DNA of 13,113 nt from JBHELT01 sp046262935 (lineage in GTDB: Bacteria > Actinomycetota > CADDZG01 > JAHWKV01): NCBI GenBank assembly GCA_046262935.1, contig JBHELT010000106.1:1-13113 (forward strand). The letters run 5' to 3'. Each line of letters opens with the position of its first letter. The stretch's first letter is position 1. The position numbers and the translations under genes were made by a program. The notes below the pieces were generated by a model, which ran no database searches, had not been told where the DNA came from, and saw nothing but the letters and a program-made list of their open reading frames with translations. This document shows, piece after piece, positions 1 to 6,491 of this stretch.

Positions 1-484
1 GCTGATCCAAGCCTCCGCCCCACCCTTCGCCATGCTGTGCGCGCGAGGCTTCGAAAGCGTCGGCCTCTTCCTTAGTCGCATCGACCGGTTCCCAGATCAA
101 TCGCAGTTCCGTCTCTTCGCCGACTTGTTCGAGTTCCACCGTCGTGCGCATCTCTTTCGGCCAGTCGGGCATCTGAGGATTGGGCAGGATGTCGCCTTTG
201 CCATTCGACATGTACTGCCTGAACGACAATCTCTTGGGAGGATCGATCTGTTCGTACCTCGTCAAGAACCACATCTCGAACCCATTCGGCGCACTGATCT
301 TGTGCAGGGATGATCCTCCCGGTCTGATATCCGCTTGCAGGTACTCGCACGTGAACCCTGCACTGGGAAACATCCAATTGCTAAGGTGCTCAACTTTCGT
401 CCACGCATCGAAAACAAGTTGACGCAGAGCATCTATGCGTCTTGGCAGGATCGTCGGCTCTATTGTCATCTCGTTGCTAGTCAT
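1..484 (-). CDS. SRPBCC / AHSA1-START domain protein, C-terminus cut by window edge
   Basis: An open frame of 161 codons runs off the left edge. The translation begins MTSNEMTIEPTILPRRIDAL and carries hallmarks of the AHSA1/START (COG3832-like, YndB-type) family: an N-terminal 'VFDAWT' segment followed by a Trp ('LSNWM'), a 'PGG' turn, a 'PPKRLSF' strand, and a late 'TELRLIWEP..ATKEEADAFEA' followed by 'GEGWGGGLDQ', the usual C-terminal helix. Family members are about 150-175 aa, so only about 10-15 residues are missing. The fold is a hydrophobic-ligand-binding cavity; the ligand is unknown here. The ATG lies inside the end of the upstream ArsR gene (8-nt overlap), a pairing seen very often for ArsR plus AHSA1 genes. 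The two probably act together, the repressor controlling its own operon. Family call is firm; function is not known. Confidence 0.88.
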   Translation of the reverse strand, partial: MTSNEMTIEPTILPRRIDALRQLVFDAWTKVEHLSNWMFPSAGFTCEYLQADIRPGGSSLHKISAPNGFEMWFLTRYEQIDPPKRLSFRQYMSNGKGDILPNPQMPDWPKEMRTTVELEQVGEETELRLIWEPVDATKEEADAFEASRAQHGEGWGGGLDQ

Positions 485-821
485 CGTCGGCCTCCTTGGG
501 TCGGATGTCGTGCAGATAGCCTTCAAGTCTGTCCAGGCGTTCGTTCCAATGATGCTCAAACTGTCCGACCCAATCGCCGATGGGCTTCAACCTTGCAGGG
601 TTCACCGTGTAAACGCGGTAACGGCCCTGTTTGCTAGCCGTCACGAGGCCGACCTCTTTCAGGACGCTGAGGTGTTTGGAGACCATCGGCTGACTCCAGC
701 TCATGCGCTTGGCGATGGCATTGACCTGAAGTTCGCCCCCCATTAACTCTTCGATTAGGGCTCTTCGCTTGGGTTCGGCGATCGCATTGAAAGGATCGAG
801 TGTAGTGGGAGCCCGTGACAT
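477..821 (-). CDS. ArsR-family winged-helix transcriptional repressor
   Basis: The product is 114 aa from the ATG at 821; a TTG one codon upstream (824) is also possible. A winged helix-turn-helix is clear: 'DPFNAIAEPKRRALIEEL' (residues 9-26), then helix-turn-helix 'IAKRMSWSQPMVSKHLSVLK' (about 36-55) and wing 'GLVTASKQGRYRVYTV' (58-73). The metal-binding ELCVCDL motif of SmtB/ArsR sensors is absent; the equivalent position reads ELQVNAI and the protein has no Cys. It therefore belongs to the non-metal ArsR group typically paired with AHSA1/SRPBCC proteins. Its stop overlaps the start of the SRPBCC gene by 8 nt (ATGACTAG), implying translational coupling. The TTGACA/TATGAT promoter ends about 9 nt before the ATG, so the mRNA may be leaderless. 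Likely autoregulated through the AT-rich inverted repeat between -35 and -10 (inference). Confidence 0.92.
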   Translation of the reverse strand: MSRAPTTLDPFNAIAEPKRRALIEELMGGELQVNAIAKRMSWSQPMVSKHLSVLKEVGLVTASKQGRYRVYTVNPARLKPIGDWVGQFEHHWNERLDRLEGYLHDIRPKEADDD

Positions 822-830
822 CAAGAAGCC

Positions 831-858
831 ATCATATTCCTATATCGGCATATGTCAA
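831..858 (-). promoter_or_regulatory. Promoter of the ArsR/SRPBCC operon with embedded inverted repeat
   Basis: On the minus strand TTGACA (858-853) is separated by 16 nt from TATGAT (836-831). Both are near-perfect sigma-70-type hexamers. The expected start site, about 7 nt beyond the -10, falls at or just before the ATG at 821, and no Shine-Dalgarno is visible, so translation is probably leaderless. Within the spacer is ATAT-N4-ATAT (842-853), a short AT-rich dyad where an ArsR dimer could block RNA polymerase; this operator role is inference. Confidence 0.6.
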
Positions 859-866
859 GGTCGAAC

Positions 867-884
867 CTAAGCCGAAGGGCCTAA
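867..884 (-). terminator. Weak hairpin after the surface-protein gene
   Basis: Just beyond the stop of the surface-protein gene, the minus-strand RNA can fold into a 7-bp stem (UUAGGCC with GGCUUAG, including two wobble pairs) closed by a CUUC loop. There is no following U-run, so this is at best a weak or factor-assisted terminator. It lies immediately upstream of the ArsR promoter. Confidence 0.25.
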
Positions 885-894
885 CTAAGAACTC

Positions 895-3800
895 CTAAGC
901 TCTCGTGCGGCGCTTACGGCTCGATATCTCCAAGCACGCGCCTACCAGGATCAAGAGCACGGCAGCGGACAGCGGCGCCTTGGTGTCGAGACCTGTCCTG
1001 GCCAGCTCGGCTGGTCCCACGGCTGGTCTCACGATCTTCTCACCCAGGACCAAAGTGAATCGGACCGTCGAGTCGTCCTTCACCGTCGTCTTGTTCGCGC
1101 TATTGCCTTTTTCGTGTCCCGACACCTTCACGGTGTCGACCTTGCTGGACCCACTCGACGGCGCATAGTTGCTCAGTGTGAATACGCAGCTGATTGAAGC
1201 GCCCGGAATGAGCTCTACTCCGACAAGCTGGGCGCAGACATCGAAGGGCGGCTGACCGGCCCATTCATCGGTGACCTCATCTAGCACGACCGTGACCGAG
1301 CTGTCATTTCGAACCACCACGGTGAAGGTCACCCCCGCGGTTGACGTGGGGATGCTCTCGTTGTCCGTGAAGACCCCGTCGCCGTTGGCGTCATTGGTCT
1401 TGGACACCCCGAGGATGAGAGCCGAAGGGCTGCCCACTATCGAGGTGTCCTGGGCGCTCGTTGTGTGATGGACATCCCCGAGTCGGTGGGCAAGGGTCTG
1501 GAAAGTATTGGTAAGGGTTGTTCCTGCCGCCGGTGAGTAGCCGGTGACAGAGAACTCGCAAGTCACCGATTGGTTCTGGCCGAGCTGCGTTCCGATCAGG
1601 TTCGCGCAGACGCCAAAGGCGGGTGTCCCGGGCCATGCGTCAGTCAGAGAGTCGATGACGATGGTCTCGGCACCTGGGTTGGTGATCACGGCCCTGAATG
1701 CCACGTCCGAGCCGACTGCAGGCGCGATCTCCGAGTTAGAGAAGGTGCCGTCACGATTTGCGTCGTTGGTCTTGTCGACGTTCACGAAGATCTCTACCCA
1801 TAGCTTGTCGCCGAAATCGGAGAACGTTCGCTCAGTGCTGCCCACTACCGCATCAAAGGAGGCGGTCAGCCGCGAGCTGCCGGCTATCGATGAGGTGATC
1901 GTGGCCGTACATTGACCCGCTGAGTCGGTGGTGCAAGAGCCGCTGCGTGAGCTAGAGGCGATGGTCCCGCCTGGGATAACGGTGATCGTACCGACCCCCG
2001 AGAGCGTCAGATCGACGGTTTCGCCCGCTGCCGGTCCCCACCCGCTTCCCGACTCCGTTTCCAGCGTGACGGTGAAGACGTGGGTGGTTCCTACTGGATT
2101 GGTAGCGATATCGGGAGTTACGTTGATCCGATAATTCACCCAGCTTTTGGTAGCCGGGGCAGATGTGAATAGCATTGCCCCCGCGTCAGACGCTCCGAGG
2201 TACGTGGCCGTAAGACTGGAAGTTCCTGCCACAGCCGATGAAATGGTGACGAGGCAGTTGCCAGAAGTGTCGGTACCTGCGGCGTCGTCACATGTGTTGT
2301 CCTTGATCGTCCCAACTCCCGACAGGGTCGTGCTTGGCTGGGCCCCGGCCAGTGGCTGGAAGCCCTTGCCATCTCCGGAGTCCTTGAAAACGGTGACGGT
2401 GAAGATGTGGTCAGTGTCTATGAGGTTGGCCGCCTCGAGCGGAGTTACCAGGACTTGGTAATTGATCCATGTCTTAGTCGCGGCGTCTGTAAATGTCGAT
2501 GAGGCTGAGCCGACGGTTGCCAGGTAGCTGGCGGTCAGCGTCGAGACCCCCGTCGTGCTGGATTCGACGATAGTGGTGCAGTCACCGGAAGAGTTGGTAA
2601 CCGCCGTCACGCAGGTTCCGCCCGTGATCGACCCCGGTCCGCCCAGAGACAGACTGGGCTTCACGCCGATGACCGGATCCCAGACACTGCCATCATCTGT
2701 GGACTCGATCTTCACAGTGAAAGTGTGCGGTTGGCCGACGATGTTGGTCGCGGTGTCAGGCGAGACGGTCACACGATACGTGACCCAGGTCTTTGCGCCG
2801 CTGTCGTCCACCGTGATCGAGGCGGAGCCAACTGTAGCCAGGTAAGAAGCATTAAGGGTCGCCGTGCCCGGACTTGTCGTGGTGACGATAACGGTGCACT
2901 GTCCAGTTAGGTTGGTAAGGCACTGGCCACCGAGCCCATCTGTGTTTATCGAGCCTCCAGGGCCGACCGAAGTGATGGTCGCAACCGTGCTGGTCAGATC
3001 CAGATCAACAAGCTTGCCGGCGATGGGGGCAAGGGTCGGATCGCTGGATCCAAGGGAAACGGTGAAGGTATGAGTCGGCTCTGCCGGCAGCAGGTTGGTG
3101 TCGGTCTCAGGTGTGACGCTCAAGGTGTAATTCACCCAGGTTTTGGTAGCAGTGTTACTGAAAGTGGCAGGGCCTGAATCGAGAACAGTGCTGTATGTCG
3201 CGGTCAAGGTTCCCGTCCCGGTGGCCGACGAGTTGGCGACAACTGTGCACTGACCCGAGACGTTGGTCGTCCCGTTCGTGCACGTTCCGCCGGTGATCGA
3301 AGAACCTGTCACCCCGGCCCATCCCAAGTCGATGTGGGCTCCGGAAAGGGCCTGGAAGCCATTTCCAGCGTTCCTTTGGAGGGTCACGGTGAAGGTGTGA
3401 GCCTGTCCCACTAGGTTAACCCCGTTCGGTGCGACCGTGATCCGGTAATCGACCCAGTGTTTGACTGCGGTAGCCGAGAAGGTGCCGCTTGTGTCGCCTA
3501 CGGTGGCGAGGTACGAACCCTGAACCGTGGTATCTCCAGGTGTGGTTGAGGTAACGAGTATCGTGCAGGTGCCTGCGGCAGAGGTCGCTCCGGTGGTGCA
3601 GGTGCCTCCGCTTATCGACCCAACACCGGCCGTCTTAGAAGCCGTTACGGTCGCAGAAGGAACTGGAGTCCAAATGGTCCCATTCGTTGTTTGTTCGAGC
3701 AGCGCGGTGAACGTGTGGGTTGTACCGATAAGGTTCGTGGCCTCAGGCGAAAGCGTGATGCGGTAGTTGACCCAATGTTTGTCTGCGCCCTCGGAAAGGG

Positions 3801-5349
3801 CGATAGGGGTGGTTGCCGTCTGCTTGCCGAAGGTTGCAGTAAGGGTCGAATCGCCGGGATCTGCAGACCTGATGGTTATCGCACACTCGCCGTTGGCGTC
3901 GGTCGAGCAGGTGCTCGACGTCAGACCATCGGGCGAGATCGCGGTGATGGCCCCCTTGCCGCTGAGCGAAAAACCGAGTGTCTCAGTGGCTGCATCAACC
4001 CAGGTACTGCCCGAATCCAGGCTCTTTTCGAGGTGAGCCGTGAAGACGTGGTTGTTGTTGACCAGGTTGGTGTCGTTGGGGGGCGAGAGCGTTAGTCGAT
4101 ATCGGATCTTCGGGTCGACAAAGGCGGGAGTGATCGTTATGTCATCACGGAATCCAAGTGTGACCGTTCGAACAGATGGATCAAGAACGTAGCCAAGTGG
4201 AGCTTGGGTCTCCCTGACGAAGTAGGTGCCTGGCGCGATGGTCTCGAAGGTGCACTGTCCCAGGGTGCCTTCTTCGCCGGTCGTACAAGTTGCCACGGCG
4301 GGGTCGTCAGCAGCAACGAATGTTCCGTCGCCGTTGTCCTTGCGCAATTCGAAGACTGCGTTGTCGAGCTTCTCTGCGGAGTCACCTTCCTTAAGAACCG
4401 TGATAGAGCCACAGGTCGAAAGGTCGATAGGGGTCGGAGCGATAAGGTCCTTCAGCTGAGAAACATCTGACTCACCGGAGGCACGTGACTTGGTCCAAAA
4501 CGAGCTATAACCCGGGCAGGAAAGGGCGTTGGGCAGGATCGCTCCGAGGTCTATGCCGACCTCGCCGAAGCGCTGTTCGTTGACCGTGCCGCCCCCGAAG
4601 ATGTCGGGCGACGGATAGTTGCCGGGTAGGTCGGGGCGGGTGATCGTGGTGCCGGGGCCGTTGACATCGTCGACGGCCGCGCCTGGCGGGATGGGCTGGG
4701 ATATCCATTGTCCGAAGAGCGCTTCTTCGTTCTGAGTGGTGTTGGGGTCGTCGGTCTGCCCGTCCCACACGAGCACATCGATCACTACGGGTTTGTTGCC
4801 GCCCGGGTAGTCGTACTTGATCAGAAGGTCGCCGTCGGACCGAGCAGGGATCGTCTCTCCGACGCTATTGACGGTTGTTGTGCTGCTCTTGTTGAGTTCG
4901 AAGTCGACGTGTGCGTCCCCGACACCCTGCACCCCAAGGCGCTCGAAGGCCATCCAAAGGAAGGCATCTGTGCTATCGAAACGGGCCGCGATGTAGGCGC
5001 GGGTGAGGTCATCTTTACCGGGGGATTTGTGCTGGTCGAAGGCCCATTTGTCGGGAAACTCCTCTTTATTACCGCCAGAAAAAGCGTCGTCGGACTGCGA
5101 GTCGGACAGGTCCGGCGTAACCAACGGCCCCACATCTGCCGTGGCTGCGATGGTGTCCCAGTCGTATGTGGTCGTATTCGCGGTCTCGTCGAGATAGTTG
5201 CCGTCGATCTCGAAGCCGCCGACGGTCGTTGTCGATCCGGTGTGGTTGGCGAAAGTCAGCCCCACAGCCGAGCTGAGGACTGCCGTCACTACTGTTACCA
5301 CGAGTAAAGGACGACGAAGTCGTCCTACCCCCTTGCCCCATTTGTTCAT
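895..5349 (-). CDS. Giant sortase-anchored (LARTG) multi-domain surface protein / adhesin-like
   Basis: The product is 1484 aa from the ATG at 5349, chosen because GGGGA lies 4 nt upstream and a signal peptide follows at once: basic RLRR, hydrophobic core 14-32, likely cleavage after A34. An upstream in-frame extension to 5427 would bury the signal. Residues about 35-311 resemble an N-terminal domain common in actinobacterial surface proteins ('DDLTRAYIAARF', 'WMAFERLG', 'HVDFELNKS'). Residues 312-412 look like a SpaA/Cna-B prealbumin fold ('SITVLKEGDSAEKLDNAVFE', 'APGTYFVRETQAPLGY'). Seven Ig-like repeats start near residues 415, 527, 633, 739, 856, 962 and 1071, each opening with '(V/I)xYRxTVxP..TN(L/I)' and closing with 'ATKTW'. 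Two DUF11/CARDB-like repeats start at 1185 and 1313, each with KTNDANxDGxF, a Ca-loop-like motif. The C-terminus has LARTG (1449-1453), a hydrophobic helix and tail RKRRTRA, the layout used by class E-type sortases. No sortase gene is in the window. Role in adhesion or cell-wall architecture is inferred; ligand unknown. Confidence 0.9.
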   Translation of the reverse strand: MNKWGKGVGRLRRPLLVVTVVTAVLSSAVGLTFANHTGSTTTVGGFEIDGNYLDETANTTTYDWDTIAATADVGPLVTPDLSDSQSDDAFSGGNKEEFPDKWAFDQHKSPGKDDLTRAYIAARFDSTDAFLWMAFERLGVQGVGDAHVDFELNKSSTTTVNSVGETIPARSDGDLLIKYDYPGGNKPVVIDVLVWDGQTDDPNTTQNEEALFGQWISQPIPPGAAVDDVNGPGTTITRPDLPGNYPSPDIFGGGTVNEQRFGEVGIDLGAILPNALSCPGYSSFWTKSRASGESDVSQLKDLIAPTPIDLSTCGSITVLKEGDSAEKLDNAVFELRKDNGDGTFVAADDPAVATCTTGEEGTLGQCTFETIAPGTYFVRETQAPLGYVLDPSVRTVTLGFRDDITITPAFVDPKIRYRLTLSPPNDTNLVNNNHVFTAHLEKSLDSGSTWVDAATETLGFSLSGKGAITAISPDGLTSSTCSTDANGECAITIRSADPGDSTLTATFGKQTATTPIALSEGADKHWVNYRITLSPEATNLIGTTHTFTALLEQTTNGTIWTPVPSATVTASKTAGVGSISGGTCTTGATSAAGTCTILVTSTTPGDTTVQGSYLATVGDTSGTFSATAVKHWVDYRITVAPNGVNLVGQAHTFTVTLQRNAGNGFQALSGAHIDLGWAGVTGSSITGGTCTNGTTNVSGQCTVVANSSATGTGTLTATYSTVLDSGPATFSNTATKTWVNYTLSVTPETDTNLLPAEPTHTFTVSLGSSDPTLAPIAGKLVDLDLTSTVATITSVGPGGSINTDGLGGQCLTNLTGQCTVIVTTTSPGTATLNASYLATVGSASITVDDSGAKTWVTYRVTVSPDTATNIVGQPHTFTVKIESTDDGSVWDPVIGVKPSLSLGGPGSITGGTCVTAVTNSSGDCTTIVESSTTGVSTLTASYLATVGSASSTFTDAATKTWINYQVLVTPLEAANLIDTDHIFTVTVFKDSGDGKGFQPLAGAQPSTTLSGVGTIKDNTCDDAAGTDTSGNCLVTISSAVAGTSSLTATYLGASDAGAMLFTSAPATKSWVNYRINVTPDIATNPVGTTHVFTVTLETESGSGWGPAAGETVDLTLSGVGTITVIPGGTIASSSRSGSCTTDSAGQCTATITSSIAGSSRLTASFDAVVGSTERTFSDFGDKLWVEIFVNVDKTNDANRDGTFSNSEIAPAVGSDVAFRAVITNPGAETIVIDSLTDAWPGTPAFGVCANLIGTQLGQNQSVTCEFSVTGYSPAAGTTLTNTFQTLAHRLGDVHHTTSAQDTSIVGSPSALILGVSKTNDANGDGVFTDNESIPTSTAGVTFTVVVRNDSSVTVVLDEVTDEWAGQPPFDVCAQLVGVELIPGASISCVFTLSNYAPSSGSSKVDTVKVSGHEKGNSANKTTVKDDSTVRFTLVLGEKIVRPAVGPAELARTGLDTKAPLSAAVLLILVGACLEISSRKRRTRA
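1800..4107 (-). repeat. Seven tandem Ig-like protein repeats (about 106-117 aa each)
   Basis: Inside the surface-protein gene, seven units start near nt 4107, 3771, 3453, 3135, 2784, 2466 and 2139, reading leftward, and end near 1800. Spacing is 112, 106, 106, 117, 106, 109 and 114 residues. The units align at the protein level (opening '(V/I)xYRxTVxP', 'HTFTV', 'TLTASYLA', closing 'KTW') but are diverged in DNA. This suggests old duplication rather than recent slippage. Each unit has exactly two Cys, the second always in a G-x-C. Confidence 0.85.
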
Positions 5350-5374
5350 GAAATCCCCGATTTTGATGATGAAA

Positions 5375-5404
5375 TATATACGAGCGGTGGTCGTATGACC
5401 GCAA
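5375..5404 (-). promoter_or_regulatory. Possible promoter of the surface-protein gene
   Basis: On the minus strand TTGCGG (5404-5399) and TATATA (5380-5375) are 18 nt apart. They would start a transcript near 5368, leaving a leader of about 20 nt that includes the GGGGA ribosome site just before the ATG at 5349. The -35 match is poor, so confidence is low. Confidence 0.35.
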
Positions 5405-5477
5405 TCATAGACTGCGGGCGCGGCCAATGCTATAGCTTTTGCCCGGTTCGCTGCAGTGCGAAAAACTTTTCCCCCAA

Positions 5478-5566
5478 TCGGGTAGCCAAAGCGGTCTCTC
5501 GCCGCGGCAGTAAAGTGGTGTTCACTCTCCCAAGTGGCGTGGGGCTGAATCTACCCGGCTACCCGA
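5478..5566. repeat. 10-bp perfect inverted repeat flanking a 69-nt loop
   Basis: TCGGGTAGCC (5478-5487) and its exact reverse complement GGCTACCCGA (5557-5566) enclose a 69-nt segment that itself has smaller complementary stretches, for example GCGG with CCGC near 5490-5505. It may be a structured RNA element or small mobile-element ends. No transposase or target-site duplication is evident. Confidence 0.5.
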
Positions 5567-5643
5567 ACTCTAAACCTTGAGTAAGTGGCGATGCAGCGGG
5601 CTTGAGGAAAGCATCCGCCGAGCGATTAAAAACACTGCCAATG

Positions 5644-5719
5644 ATTCCCAGAACAACGGGTCCACTTCAAGCCGTATCCTGGGAACTATTCCCAGAGACA
5701 ACTGTCAATTATTCCCAGA
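5644..5719. repeat. Palindrome CTGGGAA-CTA-TTCCCAG plus direct ATTCCCAGA repeats (operator-like)
   Basis: ATTCCCAGA occurs three times in the same orientation (5644-5652, 5688-5696, 5711-5719). The middle copy forms the right arm of a perfect 7-3-7 palindrome, CTGGGAA (5679-5685) and TTCCCAG (5689-5695). The cluster lies 104-179 nt upstream of the antitoxin ATG. Type II toxin-antitoxin operons are commonly autoregulated at palindromes, so an operator is plausible. The distance and lack of an obvious promoter leave this uncertain. Confidence 0.45.
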
Positions 5720-5822
5720 GTGTAAAGTTAACGGCCGGCGACATCTGGCCGCAAACGGGTCTGTATTCGAACCGGACGAGGTTCCTACTAGCCGAACTCC
5801 CATCAATCTGATGACCTGATTT

Positions 5823-6073
5823 ATGAAAGACATCACGGCCACTGACGCCGCCCGCAACTTTTCTGATCTGCTAGACGCCGTTGAACACCGAAACGAGTCT
5901 TTGTAGTCCGAAGGGGCGGAAAGCCCATCGCCCGCATCAGCCCGGCCATTTATTTGAATGGAGGAGCTGTCAAGAAGCTCTTGCGAGAGTTTCCTTCTGA
6001 CAAGAATTGGGGGAAGGATCTGGCCAACGTTCGCGCCAGATTGATATCGGAGGAACGGCCCTGGAGCGCCTGA
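5823..6073 (+). pseudogene. Phd/YefM-family antitoxin, broken by a 1-nt frameshift
   Basis: From the ATG at 5823 the frame reads MKDITATDAARNFSDLLDAV followed by EHRNESL, then stops at 5904-5906. Shifting back one base at 5900 restores a full antitoxin: 'FVVRRGGKPIARISPA' continuing to '...SEERPWSA' and TGA at 6071-6073. Restored length is about 83 aa, typical for Phd/YefM. The N-terminal part is the DNA-binding swapped-dimer domain ('ITATDAARNFSDLLDAV'); the C-terminal part ('GGAVKKLLREFPSDKNWGKD') would wrap and inhibit the toxin. One missing base in the TCTTT tract explains the break (an expected TCN TTT GTA GTC). As it stands only a 27-aa peptide is made, without the toxin-binding tail. 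No Shine-Dalgarno precedes the ATG. The restored reading frame overlaps the toxin by 13 nt, the standard arrangement. Could be genuine decay, a sequencing error or, less likely, recoding. Confidence 0.8.
6049..6054 (+). promoter_or_regulatory. Shine-Dalgarno deciding the toxin start
   Basis: GGAGGA lies inside the antitoxin's last codons, 6 nt before a CTG at 6061. There is no ATG, GTG or TTG at a usable distance in the toxin frame, so this site points to CTG as initiator. Confidence 0.6.
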
Positions 6074-6480
6074 TCCTAGACACCACGGTCCTCATCGCAT
6101 CCGAGCGCGGGCATTGGGAGTTGGATGAGGTTGTCCAGGATGACGATGACGTCGCGATCGCCGCAGTCACGGCGGCCGAGCTTCTGGTGGGAGTCGAGCT
6201 CGCTGACTCGCGGATCCGATCGCACCGGTCAAAGTTCGTTGACGCCGTTCTGGAGTCCTTCCACGTTGAAGCGTACGACCTTCGTGTTGCCCGGATGCAT
6301 GCTCGGTTGCTCGGGCATGTGCGAAGAAGCGGGCGAACCAGGGGAGCTCATGATCTGATCATCGCGGCGACTGCCGCGAGCATGAGAAGAGTCGTGATAA
6401 CTGCGGACTCCGAAGGATTCGATGATTTGCCAGTGGTTGATGTACGCAGACTTCCGCCGAGTTCGAGTAAGCGCGATTAG
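6061..6480 (+). CDS. PIN-domain ribonuclease toxin (VapC-like), apparent CTG start
   Basis: The product is 139 aa if initiated at CTG 6061, which sits 6 nt after GGAGGA. The next upstream option in frame is TTG at 6007, deep inside the antitoxin and adding 18 non-homologous residues. The PIN fold is clear, and all four acidic metal-binding residues are present: D7 in 'LILDTTVLI', E40 in 'TAAELLVG', D98 in 'GAHDLIIAATA' and D116 in 'VITADSEGF'. Such toxins are Mg/Mn-dependent RNases that cut tRNA or rRNA and are held inactive by the co-translated antitoxin. Here the partner is frameshifted, so either the toxin is weakly expressed (a rare CTG start, loss of coupling because the antitoxin frame ends early) or another antitoxin protects the cell. 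The gene ends 11 nt from the convergent tRNA-Arg. Confidence 0.87.
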   Translation: MERLILDTTVLIASERGHWELDEVVQDDDDVAIAAVTAAELLVGVELADSRIRSHRSKFVDAVLESFHVEAYDLRVARMHARLLGHVRRSGRTRGAHDLIIAATAASMRRVVITADSEGFDDLPVVDVRRLPPSSSKRD

Positions 6481-6491
6481 TCCGAATTTTG

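Larger units (their letters stand above)
5350..5822. other. Non-coding spacer rich in inverted repeats
   Basis: No convincing gene lies in these 473 nt; the small open frames lack family resemblance and Shine-Dalgarno sequences. Visible structure: the putative surface-protein promoter (5375-5404); an 8-bp palindrome GCTATAGC (5429-5436); a stem-forming TTCGC-N6-GCGAA near 5448-5463; a 10-bp perfect inverted repeat TCGGGTAGCC / GGCTACCCGA (5478-5487 and 5557-5566); and the CTGGGAA/TTCCCAG palindrome with two further ATTCCCAGA copies (5644-5719). The stretch separates divergent units: the surface protein to the left and the toxin-antitoxin module to the right. Confidence 0.6.

Noticed and set aside
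4708..5307. Plus-strand 199-codon open frame
   Set aside because: It lies wholly opposite the surface-protein gene, with no recognisable family; antisense shadow.
5350..5427. Upstream extension of the surface protein
   Set aside because: It would put 26 residues before a clear signal peptide; ATG 5349 has a GGGGA site.
5771..5785. Partial copy of the tRNA-Arg T-loop (ATTCGAACC) as an attachment site
   Set aside because: Only 9 nt match, a generic T-loop sequence; too short to support an att repeat.
5895..5908. Programmed -1 frameshifting in the antitoxin
   Set aside because: There is no classical X-XXY-YYZ slippery heptamer (the tract reads G TCT TTG TAG) and no obvious downstream pseudoknot; a simple base loss is the better explanation.
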